Shown piece after piece: positions 49,486-58,042 of a stretch of 64,000 nucleotides of DNA. The notes beneath the pieces were generated by a model. That model worked only from the letters and a program-made list of their open reading frames with translations, was not told the DNA's origin and searched no databases. Position 1 is the stretch's first letter; each line of letters begins with the position of its first letter. Made by a program: the position numbers and the translations under genes. Source of the stretch: Pseudomonas subflava (GTDB taxonomy: Bacteria > Pseudomonadota > Gammaproteobacteria > Pseudomonadales > Pseudomonadaceae); NCBI RefSeq assembly GCF_023823685.1, contig NZ_JAMXBF010000013.1, positions 186,001-250,000 of the forward strand. The letters run 5' to 3'.

Positions 49486-51552
49486 ATGGCCATCGAGAAA
49501 AAAACCATACGCCTGCTGATCCTCGAGGATTCGCAGAACGAGGCCGAACGTCTGGTCAGCCTGTTTCGCAATGCCGGTCGGGCCACGCGCGTTCACCGCA
49601 TCACCTCCAGCGATAACCTCGCCGACGCCCTGCAGCAGAGCTGGGATCTGCTAATCAGCGCGCCCGAGAGCGAGCACCTCGAGCCGAGCGAGGCGATCAC
49701 CGCCATCCGCCGCCAGTCCAAGGACATCCCGGTAATCCAGCTGGTCGCCGAGAACGACTCCGATGCCATCACCGAAGCCCTGATGCTGGGCGCTCAGGAT
49801 GCCCTGCCCCAGGGCGAGGACGAGCGCCTGATACTGGTGGCCAACCGCGAGCTGGCCAACCTCGAGGAGCGCCGCTCCCGCCGCGCCGCCGAAGTGGCCC
49901 TGCGCGAAGCCGAGAAGCGCTGCCAGCTGTTGCTGGACAGCTCGGTGGACGCCATCACCTACGTCCACGACGGCATGCACATCTATGCCAACCGCGCCTA
50001 CCTGCAGCTGTTCGGCTACGAAGATGCCGAAGAGCTGGAAGGCATGCCGATGATCGACTTGATCCACTGCGACGATCAGGTACGCTTCAAGGATTTCCTC
50101 AAGGGCTACGCCAGCGGCGAAGGCAGCACCGAGCTCAGCTGCGGCGGCGTCAAGCCGGACGGCCAGCGCTTCCAGGCGCGCATGACCTTCTCGCCGGCCA
50201 CCTACGACGGCGAGCCATGCATCCAGGTGGTGATCCGCGCCGACAGCGACAACGCCGAGCTGGAAGAGAAGCTGCGCGAAATCAGCAGCCAGGACCTGGT
50301 CACCGGCCTCTACAACCGCAACTATTTCCTCGAGCTGATGGACGGCGCGGCACAGCGCGCGGTCAACGACAACCAGATTTCCAGCCTCGCCTACATCCGC
50401 ATCGACCGCTACAACGAGGCCATGGGCGAAGTCGGCGTGGCCGGCATCGACATCCTGCTCACCGACCTGGCCAACATGCTGCGTGCCCATTTCGGCGACA
50501 ATGCCGAGCTGGCTCGCTTCGGCGACGACGTGTTCACCGCCCTGCTGGCTCAGGTTTCGCCGCAGCAGCTGCAGGAACAGCTGCAGCCGTTGCTGAAGAG
50601 GGTCGAAGGCCATCTCTTCGACGTCGCCGGGCGCACGGTGCAGACCACCCTGTCGGTCGGTATCGCCGGCCTCAGCGAGCAGACCAGCAAGGCCCAGGAA
50701 GTTCTCGATCGCGCGCACCGCTGCGCCGACGAGCTCGATGGCAACGCGATCAAGGTCTACAACCCGGCCGACGAACTCGCCGCCGCCGCCAACCGCGGCA
50801 GCCTGGTGGCGATGATCCAGCAGGCCCTGGAGAACAACAGCTTCCGCCTGCTGTTCCAGCCGATCATCAGCCTGCGTGGCGACAGCGACGAGCACTACGA
50901 AGTGCTGCTGCGCCTGCTCAATCCACAGGGCGAAGAGGTCCCGGCCGCGGATTTCCTCAGCGCCGCCAAGGACGCCGGGCTGGCCGAGAAGATCGATCGC
51001 TGGGTGATCCTCAACTCGATAAAGCTGCTCGCCGAGCACCGCAGCAAGGGCCACAGCACTCGCCTGTTCGTGCACCTGTCGGCCAACAGCCTGCAGGATC
51101 AGACCCTGTTGCCCTGGCTCAGCGTGGCACTCAAGGCCGCACGCCTGCCGTCGGATGCGCTGGTGTTTCAGATCGGCGAGCCCGACGCCGTGGCCTATCT
51201 CAAGCAGGCCAAGGCGCTCACCCAGGGGCTGGCGGAGCTGCACTGCAAGGTCGCCCTGAGCCAGTTCGGTTGCGCGCTGAACCCCTTCAACACCCTCAAG
51301 CACATCGGCGTTGACTTCGTGAAGGTGGACGGCTCCTTCTCCCAGGACCTGACCAACGCGGACAACCAGGAGGCGTTGAAGACCCTGCTGGCCAGCCTGC
51401 ATGCCCAGGCCAAGCTGACCATCGTGCCCTTCGTCGAGAGCGCCAGCGTGCTGGCCACCCTCTGGCAGGCCGGGGTCAACTACATTCAGGGCCACTACCT
51501 TCAGGGCCCGAGCCAGTCGATGGATTACGACTTCTCCGCCGGCGACGAGTGA
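49486..51552 (+). CDS. fimX: FimX, c-di-GMP-binding regulator of type IV pili
   Basis: Encodes a 688-residue protein with the FimX order: REC-like domain (about residues 1-125) lacking the phosphorylatable Asp set, PAS domain (about 140-260), degenerate GGDEF (about 270-430) and degenerate EAL (about 440-685). The GGDEF active site reads GDDVF at residues 346-350 and the EAL motif reads EVL at 472-474, so cyclase and phosphodiesterase activity are both unlikely. The EAL domain is known in P. aeruginosa to bind c-di-GMP and control polar pilus assembly. It ends in a clear terminator. Confidence 0.95.
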   Translation: MAIEKKTIRLLILEDSQNEAERLVSLFRNAGRATRVHRITSSDNLADALQQSWDLLISAPESEHLEPSEAITAIRRQSKDIPVIQLVAENDSDAITEALMLGAQDALPQGEDERLILVANRELANLEERRSRRAAEVALREAEKRCQLLLDSSVDAITYVHDGMHIYANRAYLQLFGYEDAEELEGMPMIDLIHCDDQVRFKDFLKGYASGEGSTELSCGGVKPDGQRFQARMTFSPATYDGEPCIQVVIRADSDNAELEEKLREISSQDLVTGLYNRNYFLELMDGAAQRAVNDNQISSLAYIRIDRYNEAMGEVGVAGIDILLTDLANMLRAHFGDNAELARFGDDVFTALLAQVSPQQLQEQLQPLLKRVEGHLFDVAGRTVQTTLSVGIAGLSEQTSKAQEVLDRAHRCADELDGNAIKVYNPADELAAAANRGSLVAMIQQALENNSFRLLFQPIISLRGDSDEHYEVLLRLLNPQGEEVPAADFLSAAKDAGLAEKIDRWVILNSIKLLAEHRSKGHSTRLFVHLSANSLQDQTLLPWLSVALKAARLPSDALVFQIGEPDAVAYLKQAKALTQGLAELHCKVALSQFGCALNPFNTLKHIGVDFVKVDGSFSQDLTNADNQEALKTLLASLHAQAKLTIVPFVESASVLATLWQAGVNYIQGHYLQGPSQSMDYDFSAGDE

Positions 51553-51564
51553 TCCATCCCCATG

Positions 51565-51593
51565 AAAAAAGCCCCGCAATCGCGGGGCTTTTT
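51565..51593. terminator. Bidirectional terminator between fimX and serB
   Basis: Stem GCCCCGC/GCGGGGC with a 4-base loop, flanked by AAAAAA on the left and TTTTT on the right. It serves fimX and possibly serB. Confidence 0.88.
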
Positions 51594-51652
51594 CGTTACC
51601 TCCGGGACGCGCCATGCGCACCGCCGGGCCACTCGTTCGGTGCGCTAGGCGA

Positions 51653-52867
51653 CTACTCCTGACCGTCGCGATCGCGGAAGCCGAGCAGGTAAAGAATGCC
51701 GTCTAGGCCCAAGGTGGAGATCGCCTGCTTGGCCGACTGCTTGACCAGCGGCTTGGCGCGGAAGGCCACGCCGAGGCCGGCCAGGCCGAGCATCGGCAGG
51801 TCATTGGCGCCGTCGCCGACGGCGATGGTCTGCTCCAGGCGCAGGCCTTCCTTCTCGGCCAGCTCGCGCAGCAGGTCGGCCTTGCGCTGGGCGTCGACGA
51901 TCGGCTCGACGGCCACGCCGGTGACCTTGCCGTCGACGGTCTGCAACTCGTTGGCGAACACGTAGTCGATGCCCAGCCTGGCCTGCAGTTGCTTGGCGAA
52001 GTAGGTGAAGCCGCCGGAGAGGATGGCGGTCTTGTAGCCCAGCCGCTTGAGCTCGGCGAACAGCACCTCGGCGCCCTCGGTCAGGCGCAGGGAGGCGCCG
52101 ATCTCTTCCAGCACGCCCTCCGACAGCCCCTGCAGCAGGGCCAGGCGCTCCTTGAAGCTGGCGCGGAAATCCAGCTCGCCGCGCATCGCGCGCTCGGTGA
52201 TCTCGGACACCTTGTGGCCCACGCCATGGGCCTTGGCCAGCTCGTCGATGACCTCCGCCTCGATCAGCGTGGAGTCCATGTCGAACACCGCCAGGCGGCG
52301 GTTGCGGCGGAACACCGAGTCACGCTGGAAGGCGATGTCGACGTTCAGCTCCTGGGCCACGCTGAGAAACTCGGCGCGCAGGGCATCGACATCCGCCGGC
52401 TCGCCACGTACCGAGAACTCGATGCAGCCCTTGCCTTCGTCGGCCGGCATGTCCAGCGGCATGCGCCCGGAGAGGCGGTCGATATGGTCGATGTTGAGAC
52501 CGTACTTGGCGGTGATCGCGCTGACCCGCTGCAGCTGCTCGGCCGTCACCTTGCGGGTCAGCAGGGTAACGATGTAGCGGCTCTTGCCCTGGCCGCCGAC
52601 CCACTGCTGGTAGTCGGTCTCGGACACCGGGGTGAAGCGCACCTGCTGGTCCAGCTTGTAGCCGGTGAACAGCACGTCCTTGAGCACCGAGGAGCCGCGC
52701 TCGGTGTCCGGAATTTCGACCAGGATGCCGAACGAGAGGGTGTCGTGGATCACCGCCTGGCCGATGTCGAGGATGTTCACGCCGCCCTGCGCCAGCACGC
52801 CGGTGACGGCCGCGGTCAGGCCCGGGCGATCTTCCCCGGTGATGTTGATCAGGACGATTTCGCGCAA
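51653..52867 (-). CDS. serB: Phosphoserine phosphatase SerB
   Basis: Encodes a 404-residue enzyme that makes serine from phosphoserine. Two N-terminal ACT-like regions (REIVLINITGEDRPGLTAAVTGVLAQGGVNILDIGQAVI at the start) precede the HAD phosphatase domain with the nucleophile motif DMDSTLIEAE, then ILSGGFTYFAK and GDGANDLPML. The conserved start is TTG at 52867, with GGAG about 7-8 bases upstream; the ATG at 52912 would add 15 non-conserved residues. Confidence 0.95.
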   Translation of the reverse strand: MREIVLINITGEDRPGLTAAVTGVLAQGGVNILDIGQAVIHDTLSFGILVEIPDTERGSSVLKDVLFTGYKLDQQVRFTPVSETDYQQWVGGQGKSRYIVTLLTRKVTAEQLQRVSAITAKYGLNIDHIDRLSGRMPLDMPADEGKGCIEFSVRGEPADVDALRAEFLSVAQELNVDIAFQRDSVFRRNRRLAVFDMDSTLIEAEVIDELAKAHGVGHKVSEITERAMRGELDFRASFKERLALLQGLSEGVLEEIGASLRLTEGAEVLFAELKRLGYKTAILSGGFTYFAKQLQARLGIDYVFANELQTVDGKVTGVAVEPIVDAQRKADLLRELAEKEGLRLEQTIAVGDGANDLPMLGLAGLGVAFRAKPLVKQSAKQAISTLGLDGILYLLGFRDRDGQE

Positions 52868-52972
52868 GGCTTCACTCCAGGCGTACAAATGGGTCGGCGA
52901 AAAGGCGCACATTCTACCCCTAATCCGGCCCTTCGGCGCACGGGCGGCGCTTTGCCCGCCTGGGGGCGCTGG

Positions 52973-52978
52973 TTATAC
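52973..52978 (+). promoter_or_regulatory. TATACT -10 element for the gene at 53014
   Basis: TATACT (5 of 6), 36 bases before the GTG start of the membrane protein gene, in the gap divergent from serB. Confidence 0.35.
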
Positions 52979-53013
52979 TGCGCGGCAATTCAAGTCGAGA
53001 AGAGCCGCGCTCT

Positions 53014-54573
53014 GTGAACCGGCCCGTTCAGGTCAAGCCCGATAATTTCTTCCTGTTGCTGTTCAATGCCCTGCGCCAGCGCCGCGTGCCGCTCGCCCTG
53101 CGTATCGCCAGCCACAGCCTGCTGCTGGTCGCCCTCGCACTGGTGATCTACGCCTGGGTGATGGGCATGCAGTTCAAGCAGGCCATGCAGCAGCAGGCCG
53201 ATGCCCTCGGCCAGAGCCTGACCGTGCAGACCGCCGCCTCGGCCACCGAGCTGCTGGTGTCCAACGACATCCTCAGCCTCAACGTGCTGCTCAGCAACCT
53301 GGCGAAGAACCCTCTGGTGGCCCATGCGGCCATCTACAGCGTGGACAACCGCATCCTCGCCGAGGCCGGCTCGCGTCCGACCCAGAGCATCCTCGGCGAA
53401 AACGAGGGGCTCTACTCCACGCCCATCACCTTCCAGGAAGTGATCGCCGGCCAGCTGCGCATCAGCCTGGACATGCAGCAGTTCCAGCAACCGATGACCA
53501 TCAGCCTGCAGAGCATGGGGCTGCTCAGCCTGATCCTGCTAGCGCTGGCCATGTCTCTGAGCCTGCGCCTGGGCCGACACATCTCCACGCCACTGCTGCA
53601 GCTGCGCGTCTGGCTGCGCGATCCGGACGACCCCGCTCCCGGCGCCGGCCGCCAGGACGAAATCGGTGATCTGGCCCGCCAACTGCAATCCCGTCTGGTG
53701 CCGCCGAAGCCGGAGCCCGAGCTGGAGCCGGAAGAGCTGGAGGAGCACGACGAGTACGCCGACCTCGAATTCGACGGCGAGCACGACGACCGCGAGGCCA
53801 CATTCGACGCCGCCGGGCTGCGCGCCGAGCCGGATGACGACGACGCGTTCGACGAACCCGCGCCGCGTACGACGCCCACACCGCCGCATGACGAGGACGA
53901 TCCGTTCGCCGAGGTCCGCGATCTGCACAGCGAAGTCGCAGCGCCAACGACTCCCGCCGAGCCTGCGCCGCTGCCGACCTATCAGCCGTCGCAGCCCGAG
54001 CAGGCCGTCAGCAGCGCGGTGCTGGCCATCCAGCTTGGCGCCCAGGAACAGCTGCGCCACCTGCCGCGCGCCCGCCTGCTGGAGCTGCTGCAGCGTTACC
54101 GCGACTGCCTGGAACGCGCCGCCGCGCTGTACCAGGGCAAGCTGTTCACCCTCAGCGACGGCAGCAGCCTGATGCTCTTCAGCAGCGAGCAGAGCGGCGA
54201 CGACTACCTGACCCATGCCCTGTGCTGCGGCGAGCTGATGCGCGCCCTCGGCCACGCCCTGCAGATCGAGGTGGCCGACAGCGGTATCACCCTCCAGTTG
54301 CAACTGGGCCTGACCCGCACCGACGACGAGATCAGCCCGAGCCACGCCGAACTACTGCTCAGTGAAGCGGCCCAGGACGCGCTGGCCCTGGCCCAGCACA
54401 GCCGCAATCTGCTGCTGGTGCAGCGCAGCGTCGCCGACGACCCGCTGCTGCGTAAGTGCGCGCGCATCCGCGCCATCGCCAGCCCCGAGGGCGCCAGCTG
54501 CGTCGAGCGCCTGCTCGAGCCTTATCCCTCGCTGCTGGAGCGCCAGCTGGCGCGCATGCACGAACACACGTGA
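53014..54573 (+). CDS. Membrane protein with acidic linker, serB neighbour (YtjB/AhpA-like)
   Basis: Encodes a 519-residue inner-membrane protein. Two membrane segments (about residues 27-50 and 168-190) enclose a periplasmic sensor-like loop. They are followed by a HAMP-like stretch, an acidic low-complexity linker (about 230-330, rich in Asp, Glu and Pro) and a C-terminal cytoplasmic domain (about 335-510) with no catalytic motif I recognise. The start is GTG at 53014. Position beside serB resembles E. coli ytjB (smp), but the C-terminal domain is extra. It overlaps the next gene by 4 bases (GTGA). Confidence 0.75.
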   Translation: MNRPVQVKPDNFFLLLFNALRQRRVPLALRIASHSLLLVALALVIYAWVMGMQFKQAMQQQADALGQSLTVQTAASATELLVSNDILSLNVLLSNLAKNPLVAHAAIYSVDNRILAEAGSRPTQSILGENEGLYSTPITFQEVIAGQLRISLDMQQFQQPMTISLQSMGLLSLILLALAMSLSLRLGRHISTPLLQLRVWLRDPDDPAPGAGRQDEIGDLARQLQSRLVPPKPEPELEPEELEEHDEYADLEFDGEHDDREATFDAAGLRAEPDDDDAFDEPAPRTTPTPPHDEDDPFAEVRDLHSEVAAPTTPAEPAPLPTYQPSQPEQAVSSAVLAIQLGAQEQLRHLPRARLLELLQRYRDCLERAAALYQGKLFTLSDGSSLMLFSSEQSGDDYLTHALCCGELMRALGHALQIEVADSGITLQLQLGLTRTDDEISPSHAELLLSEAAQDALALAQHSRNLLLVQRSVADDPLLRKCARIRAIASPEGASCVERLLEPYPSLLERQLARMHEHT

Positions 54574-55112
54574 CCACGCTGATCACCCACCCGCTGCCGA
54601 TCCTGGCGCTTGGATTGGCACTCGGGCCGCGGGTGATTCCGCCGCGCCTGCTGCTGGCCGGTTTCCTGCTCGCCCTGCTGCCCGACGCCGACATGCTGGC
54701 CTTCAAGTTCGGCATCGCCTACGCCGACGCCTTCGGCCACCGCGGTTTCAGCCATTCGCTGCTGTTCGCCGGATGCTGCGGCGTCCTGGGAGCGCTCGCC
54801 TGCCGGCTGCTGCGCTGCGGCCCGCTCAGGGCCTTCTGCTGGATCGCACTGGCCACCGCCTCGCACAGCCTGCTGGACGCGGCCACCGACGGCGGCCTCG
54901 GCGTGGTCTGGCTATGGCCGTGGAGCGAGCAGCGCCACTTCCTGCCCTGGCGGCCGATCGAGGTCTCGCCCTTCATTCATGGCTTCTTCAGCCAGCGCGG
55001 GCTCGAAGTGCTGGCGTCGGAGGCCCGCTGGGTCTGGCTGCCCTGCCTGGCGCTGGCTCTCGGCGGCATGGCCCTGCGCGGATTGCTACGCCCGCGCCAG
55101 CAGGCGCTCTAG
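54570..55112 (+). CDS. Predicted membrane metal-dependent hydrolase (YdjM/DUF457 type)
   Basis: Encodes a 180-residue membrane protein with a conserved histidine/aspartate set: LPDADML, GHRGFSHSLLFA and ATASHSLLDAATDGG. These match the LexA-regulated, membrane-bound metal-dependent hydrolase family. The start is GTG overlapping the preceding stop as GTGA. Its 3' end overlaps the 3' end of waaA on the opposite strand by 27 bases. Substrate unknown. Confidence 0.83.
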   Translation: MTTLITHPLPILALGLALGPRVIPPRLLLAGFLLALLPDADMLAFKFGIAYADAFGHRGFSHSLLFAGCCGVLGALACRLLRCGPLRAFCWIALATASHSLLDAATDGGLGVVWLWPWSEQRHFLPWRPIEVSPFIHGFFSQRGLEVLASEARWVWLPCLALALGGMALRGLLRPRQQAL

Positions 55113-56360
55113 ACCGGCGAGCAGGCGCGCCAGGGCGCCCTGATTGGCGCGCAGTACACCCAGCCCGGCATCGGCCCGCCGTGCCGCCTCGGCCGGGTCG
55201 GCGAACAGCAGGCGCAGCCCCGCGTGCAGCTGCGCCGCATCCTCGACCTCCAGCAGATCGCCGGCGCCACGCAGCTGGGCAGCGATTTCGAGAAAGTTGA
55301 ACAGGTGCGGGCCGGTGAGCAACGGCTTGCCCAGCGCCGCCGGCTCCAGCAGGTTATGTCCGCCGTTGGCAATCAGGCTGCCACCGACGAAGGCCAGGTC
55401 GGCCAACGCGTAGAGGAACAGCAGCTCGCCGAGGGTATCGCCGACCAGCACCTGGGTATCCGCCGTCACCGCCTCGCCGGTGGAGCGGCGCAGCGTGGCG
55501 AAGCCCTCGCGTCGGCTCGACTCGACGGCCTGCTCGAAGCGCTCGGGATGGCGCGGCACCAGAATAAGCAATGCATCCGGCCGCTCGGCGAGCAACTGGC
55601 GATGGGCCGCGAGCACCACTTCGTCCTCGCCCAGATGGGTGCTGGCGGCGATCCATACCGGCCGCTGCTGTGCGCCCCAGGAGGCGCGCAGCTCGGCTGC
55701 GCTGCGCGGCAGCGCGGCGTCTACGCTCAGGTCGAACTTGATCGAGCCCGTCACCTCGACACAATCGGACCGCGCACCCAGCCGACGGAAGCGCTCGGCC
55801 TCAGCGGCGGTCTGCACCGCGATCAGATCCAGCTCACCCAGCATCGGTGCGGTCAGCCTGGCGAAACGTGCATAGCCGCGCGCCGAGCGCTCGGACAGCC
55901 GCGCATTGGCCAGCGCCACGGGAATGCCGCGCTTATGGCAGGCATGAATATGGTTGGGCCACAGCTCGGTCTCCATGATCACCGCCAGCCGCGGCTGCAG
56001 GCGTTCGATGAAAGGGGCGCAGGCCCAGGGCAGGTCGTAGGGCAGGTAGCAGTGCTGGATGCGGTCGCCGAACAGCGTCTGGATGCGCTCGGAGCCGGTC
56101 GGCGTCATGCAGGTGACGGTGATCGGCAACTCGGGATGGCCCGCCAGTAGCTCACGGATCAGCGGAGCCGCGGCGATGCTCTCGCCCAACGACACAGCGT
56201 GAATCCAGATGCCGCCGCGGCAAAACGCCGGCAGGCCGACAGCGAAACGCTCGCCGATGCGCTGCCCGTAGGCCGGAGCACGCCAGGCGCGCCACGCCAG
56301 ACGCAGGAAGATGAACGGCAGGGCCAGATGCAGGATCAGGGTATAGAGCGGTCTGTTCAT
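55086..56360 (-). CDS. waaA: 3-Deoxy-D-manno-octulosonic acid transferase WaaA (KdtA)
   Basis: Encodes a 424-residue inner-membrane-associated GT30 glycosyltransferase that adds two Kdo sugars to the lipid A precursor. An N-terminal hydrophobic anchor (about residues 4-25) precedes the Rossmann-like halves: GGIWIHAVSLGESIAAAPLIREL, MTPTGSERI, ETELWPNHIHAC, and the C-terminal FVGGSLIANGGHNLLEPAALGKPLLTGPHLFNF. Full length. It overlaps a converging membrane hydrolase gene at its 3' end. Confidence 0.97.
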   Translation of the reverse strand: MNRPLYTLILHLALPFIFLRLAWRAWRAPAYGQRIGERFAVGLPAFCRGGIWIHAVSLGESIAAAPLIRELLAGHPELPITVTCMTPTGSERIQTLFGDRIQHCYLPYDLPWACAPFIERLQPRLAVIMETELWPNHIHACHKRGIPVALANARLSERSARGYARFARLTAPMLGELDLIAVQTAAEAERFRRLGARSDCVEVTGSIKFDLSVDAALPRSAAELRASWGAQQRPVWIAASTHLGEDEVVLAAHRQLLAERPDALLILVPRHPERFEQAVESSRREGFATLRRSTGEAVTADTQVLVGDTLGELLFLYALADLAFVGGSLIANGGHNLLEPAALGKPLLTGPHLFNFLEIAAQLRGAGDLLEVEDAAQLHAGLRLLFADPAEAARRADAGLGVLRANQGALARLLAGLERLLARA

Positions 56361-56488
56361 GGGCGCGCAGCTTAGCAGGCCAAGGGGGATCCACCTACGC
56401 CGCCGCGGCTCCGCTCAATCCCCAACAGCGCGGGCCTGGCACCCGACCGGCGTGCCACAATGCGCGCCGATCCCCTGGAGAGCATGTC

Positions 56489-56821
56489 ATGAGCGGCTAT
56501 TTGTACCTGGCCATCGCCATCGTCGCCGAAGTCATCGCCACCACCGCGCTGAAGGCCGTGGACGGCTTCAGCAAGCCGCTGCCGCTGATCTTGGTGGTGA
56601 TCGGCTACGGCATCGCGTTCTGGATGCTCAGCCTGGTGATGAAGACCATCCCGGTGGGCGTGACCTATGCCATCTGGTCGGGCCTGGGCATCGTGCTGAT
56701 CAGCATCGCCGGCCTGCTGGTCTACGGCCAGAAGCTCGACCTGGCGGCGCTGCTGGGCATGGCCCTGATCATCGCGGGCGTACTGGTGATCCAGCTGTTC
56801 TCCGGCAGCAGCGGCCACTGA
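56489..56821 (+). CDS. emrE: Small multidrug resistance transporter EmrE
   Basis: Encodes a 110-residue four-helix proton antiporter of the SMR family that exports quaternary ammonium compounds and other lipophilic cations as a dimer. The essential Glu14 is in AIVAEVIATTALK, and TYAIWSGLGIVLI holds the conserved Tyr and Trp of the substrate pocket. The ATG at 56489 follows GGAGAG. Location matches PAO1 emrE near waaA (recalled). Confidence 0.95.
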   Translation: MSGYLYLAIAIVAEVIATTALKAVDGFSKPLPLILVVIGYGIAFWMLSLVMKTIPVGVTYAIWSGLGIVLISIAGLLVYGQKLDLAALLGMALIIAGVLVIQLFSGSSGH

Positions 56822-56832
56822 GCGCGGCCGGT

Positions 56833-56838
56833 TATACT
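56833..56838 (+). promoter_or_regulatory. TATACT -10 element for the FAD oxidoreductase gene
   Basis: TATACT (5 of 6), 29 bases before the ATG at 56867. A -35 element is not clear. Confidence 0.35.
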
Positions 56839-56866
56839 GCGCGCCTGTTTCGCAGCGAGCCCCGGC

Positions 56867-58042
56867 ATGTCCCAGTCCCTCAGCACCGATATCCTGATCG
56901 TCGGCGGCGGTATCGCCGGCCTCTGGCTCAACGCCCGCCTGCGCGCGCTCGGCTACGCCACCGTCCTGGTGGAGAGCGGCAGCCTCGGCGGCGGCCAGAG
57001 CCTGAAGTCCCAGGGCATCATCCACGGCGGCGCCAAGTACGCCCTGCACGGCGCATTGACCGGCGCCTCCGAGGCCATCGCCGACATGCCGCGGCGCTGG
57101 CGCGAGGCCATCGAGGGCCATGGCGAACTGGACCTGTCCGGCGTGCGCCTGTTGTCCGAGGCCCACTACCTATGGTCGCCGGGCAGCCTGGCCGGCAACC
57201 TGACCAGCTTCTTCGCCAGCAAGGCGGTGCGCGGCCGGGTCGACCAGGTCAAGGGAGAGCAACTGCCGCCAGCGCTGCAGCATCCGAAATTCAAGGGCAA
57301 GGTCTACCGCCTGGCCGAGCTGGTGCTCGACGTGCCCGGGCTGATCGCCCGCCTGGCCGAGCTGGCCGGCGAGAGCCTGCTGGCCGGCCGGGAGATCACG
57401 CCGCTGCGCGAAGGCGACGAGCTGATCGGCCTGCGCGTCGACCGCCGCGAGATCCGCGCCCGCCGCGTGGTGCTCAGCGCCGGCCAGGGCAACGCCGAGC
57501 TGCTCGCCGCCCTCGGCGTGGAACAACCCCGCCAGCAGCTGCGCCCGCTGCACATGGTGCTGGTCAAGGGCAAGGCCCTCAAGCCGCTATACGCCCACTG
57601 CCTGGGCGGCGGACCCAAACCGCGGATCACCGTGACCAGCCACCCGGCCGCCGATGGCCAGTGGGTCTGGTACCTCGGCGGCGACATCGCCGAGGCCGAT
57701 GGCGTGGCCCGCAGCGAGGCGGCGCAGATCGCCGCGGCGCAGAAGGAAGTACAACAATTGCTGCCCTGGATCGGCCTCTCCGATGCCCGCTGGGCAACCC
57801 TGCGCGTCGACCGCGCCGAGCCCGCGCAGTCCGGCCTGGTGCGCCCGGATAACGCCTTCTTGGCCGAACAGGGCCGCCTGCTGGTGGGCTGGCCGACCAA
57901 GCTGGCGCTGTCGCCGGACTTTGCCGACCGGGTCATCGCCGCGCTCGAGCGCGACGGCATCGCCCCAGGCACACACGCTCCGTTGCCCGAGCTGCCGCGC
58001 CCGCCATTGGGCGAGCCGGTGTGGGAGGAACTGCTGCCGTGA
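56867..58042 (+). CDS. FAD-dependent oxidoreductase (DAO family)
   Basis: Encodes a 391-residue flavoprotein. The N-terminal dinucleotide motif ILIVGGGIAGLWLNARLRALG and the following acidic VESG are the FAD-binding signature of the D-amino acid oxidase/GlpD fold; GGGQSLKSQGIIHGGAKYAL continues it. The substrate is unknown. It overlaps the aldo/keto reductase by 4 bases, so the two probably act together or share regulation. The order emrE-FAD protein-AKR is also that of PAO1 (recalled). Confidence 0.88.
   Translation: MSQSLSTDILIVGGGIAGLWLNARLRALGYATVLVESGSLGGGQSLKSQGIIHGGAKYALHGALTGASEAIADMPRRWREAIEGHGELDLSGVRLLSEAHYLWSPGSLAGNLTSFFASKAVRGRVDQVKGEQLPPALQHPKFKGKVYRLAELVLDVPGLIARLAELAGESLLAGREITPLREGDELIGLRVDRREIRARRVVLSAGQGNAELLAALGVEQPRQQLRPLHMVLVKGKALKPLYAHCLGGGPKPRITVTSHPAADGQWVWYLGGDIAEADGVARSEAAQIAAAQKEVQQLLPWIGLSDARWATLRVDRAEPAQSGLVRPDNAFLAEQGRLLVGWPTKLALSPDFADRVIAALERDGIAPGTHAPLPELPRPPLGEPVWEELLP

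Noticed and set aside
51594..51652. Possible complete palindromic repeat between fimX and serB
   Set aside because: The arms GCGCACC and GGTGCGC are there, but in reversed order with 16 bases between, so it is not listed as a full repeat unit.
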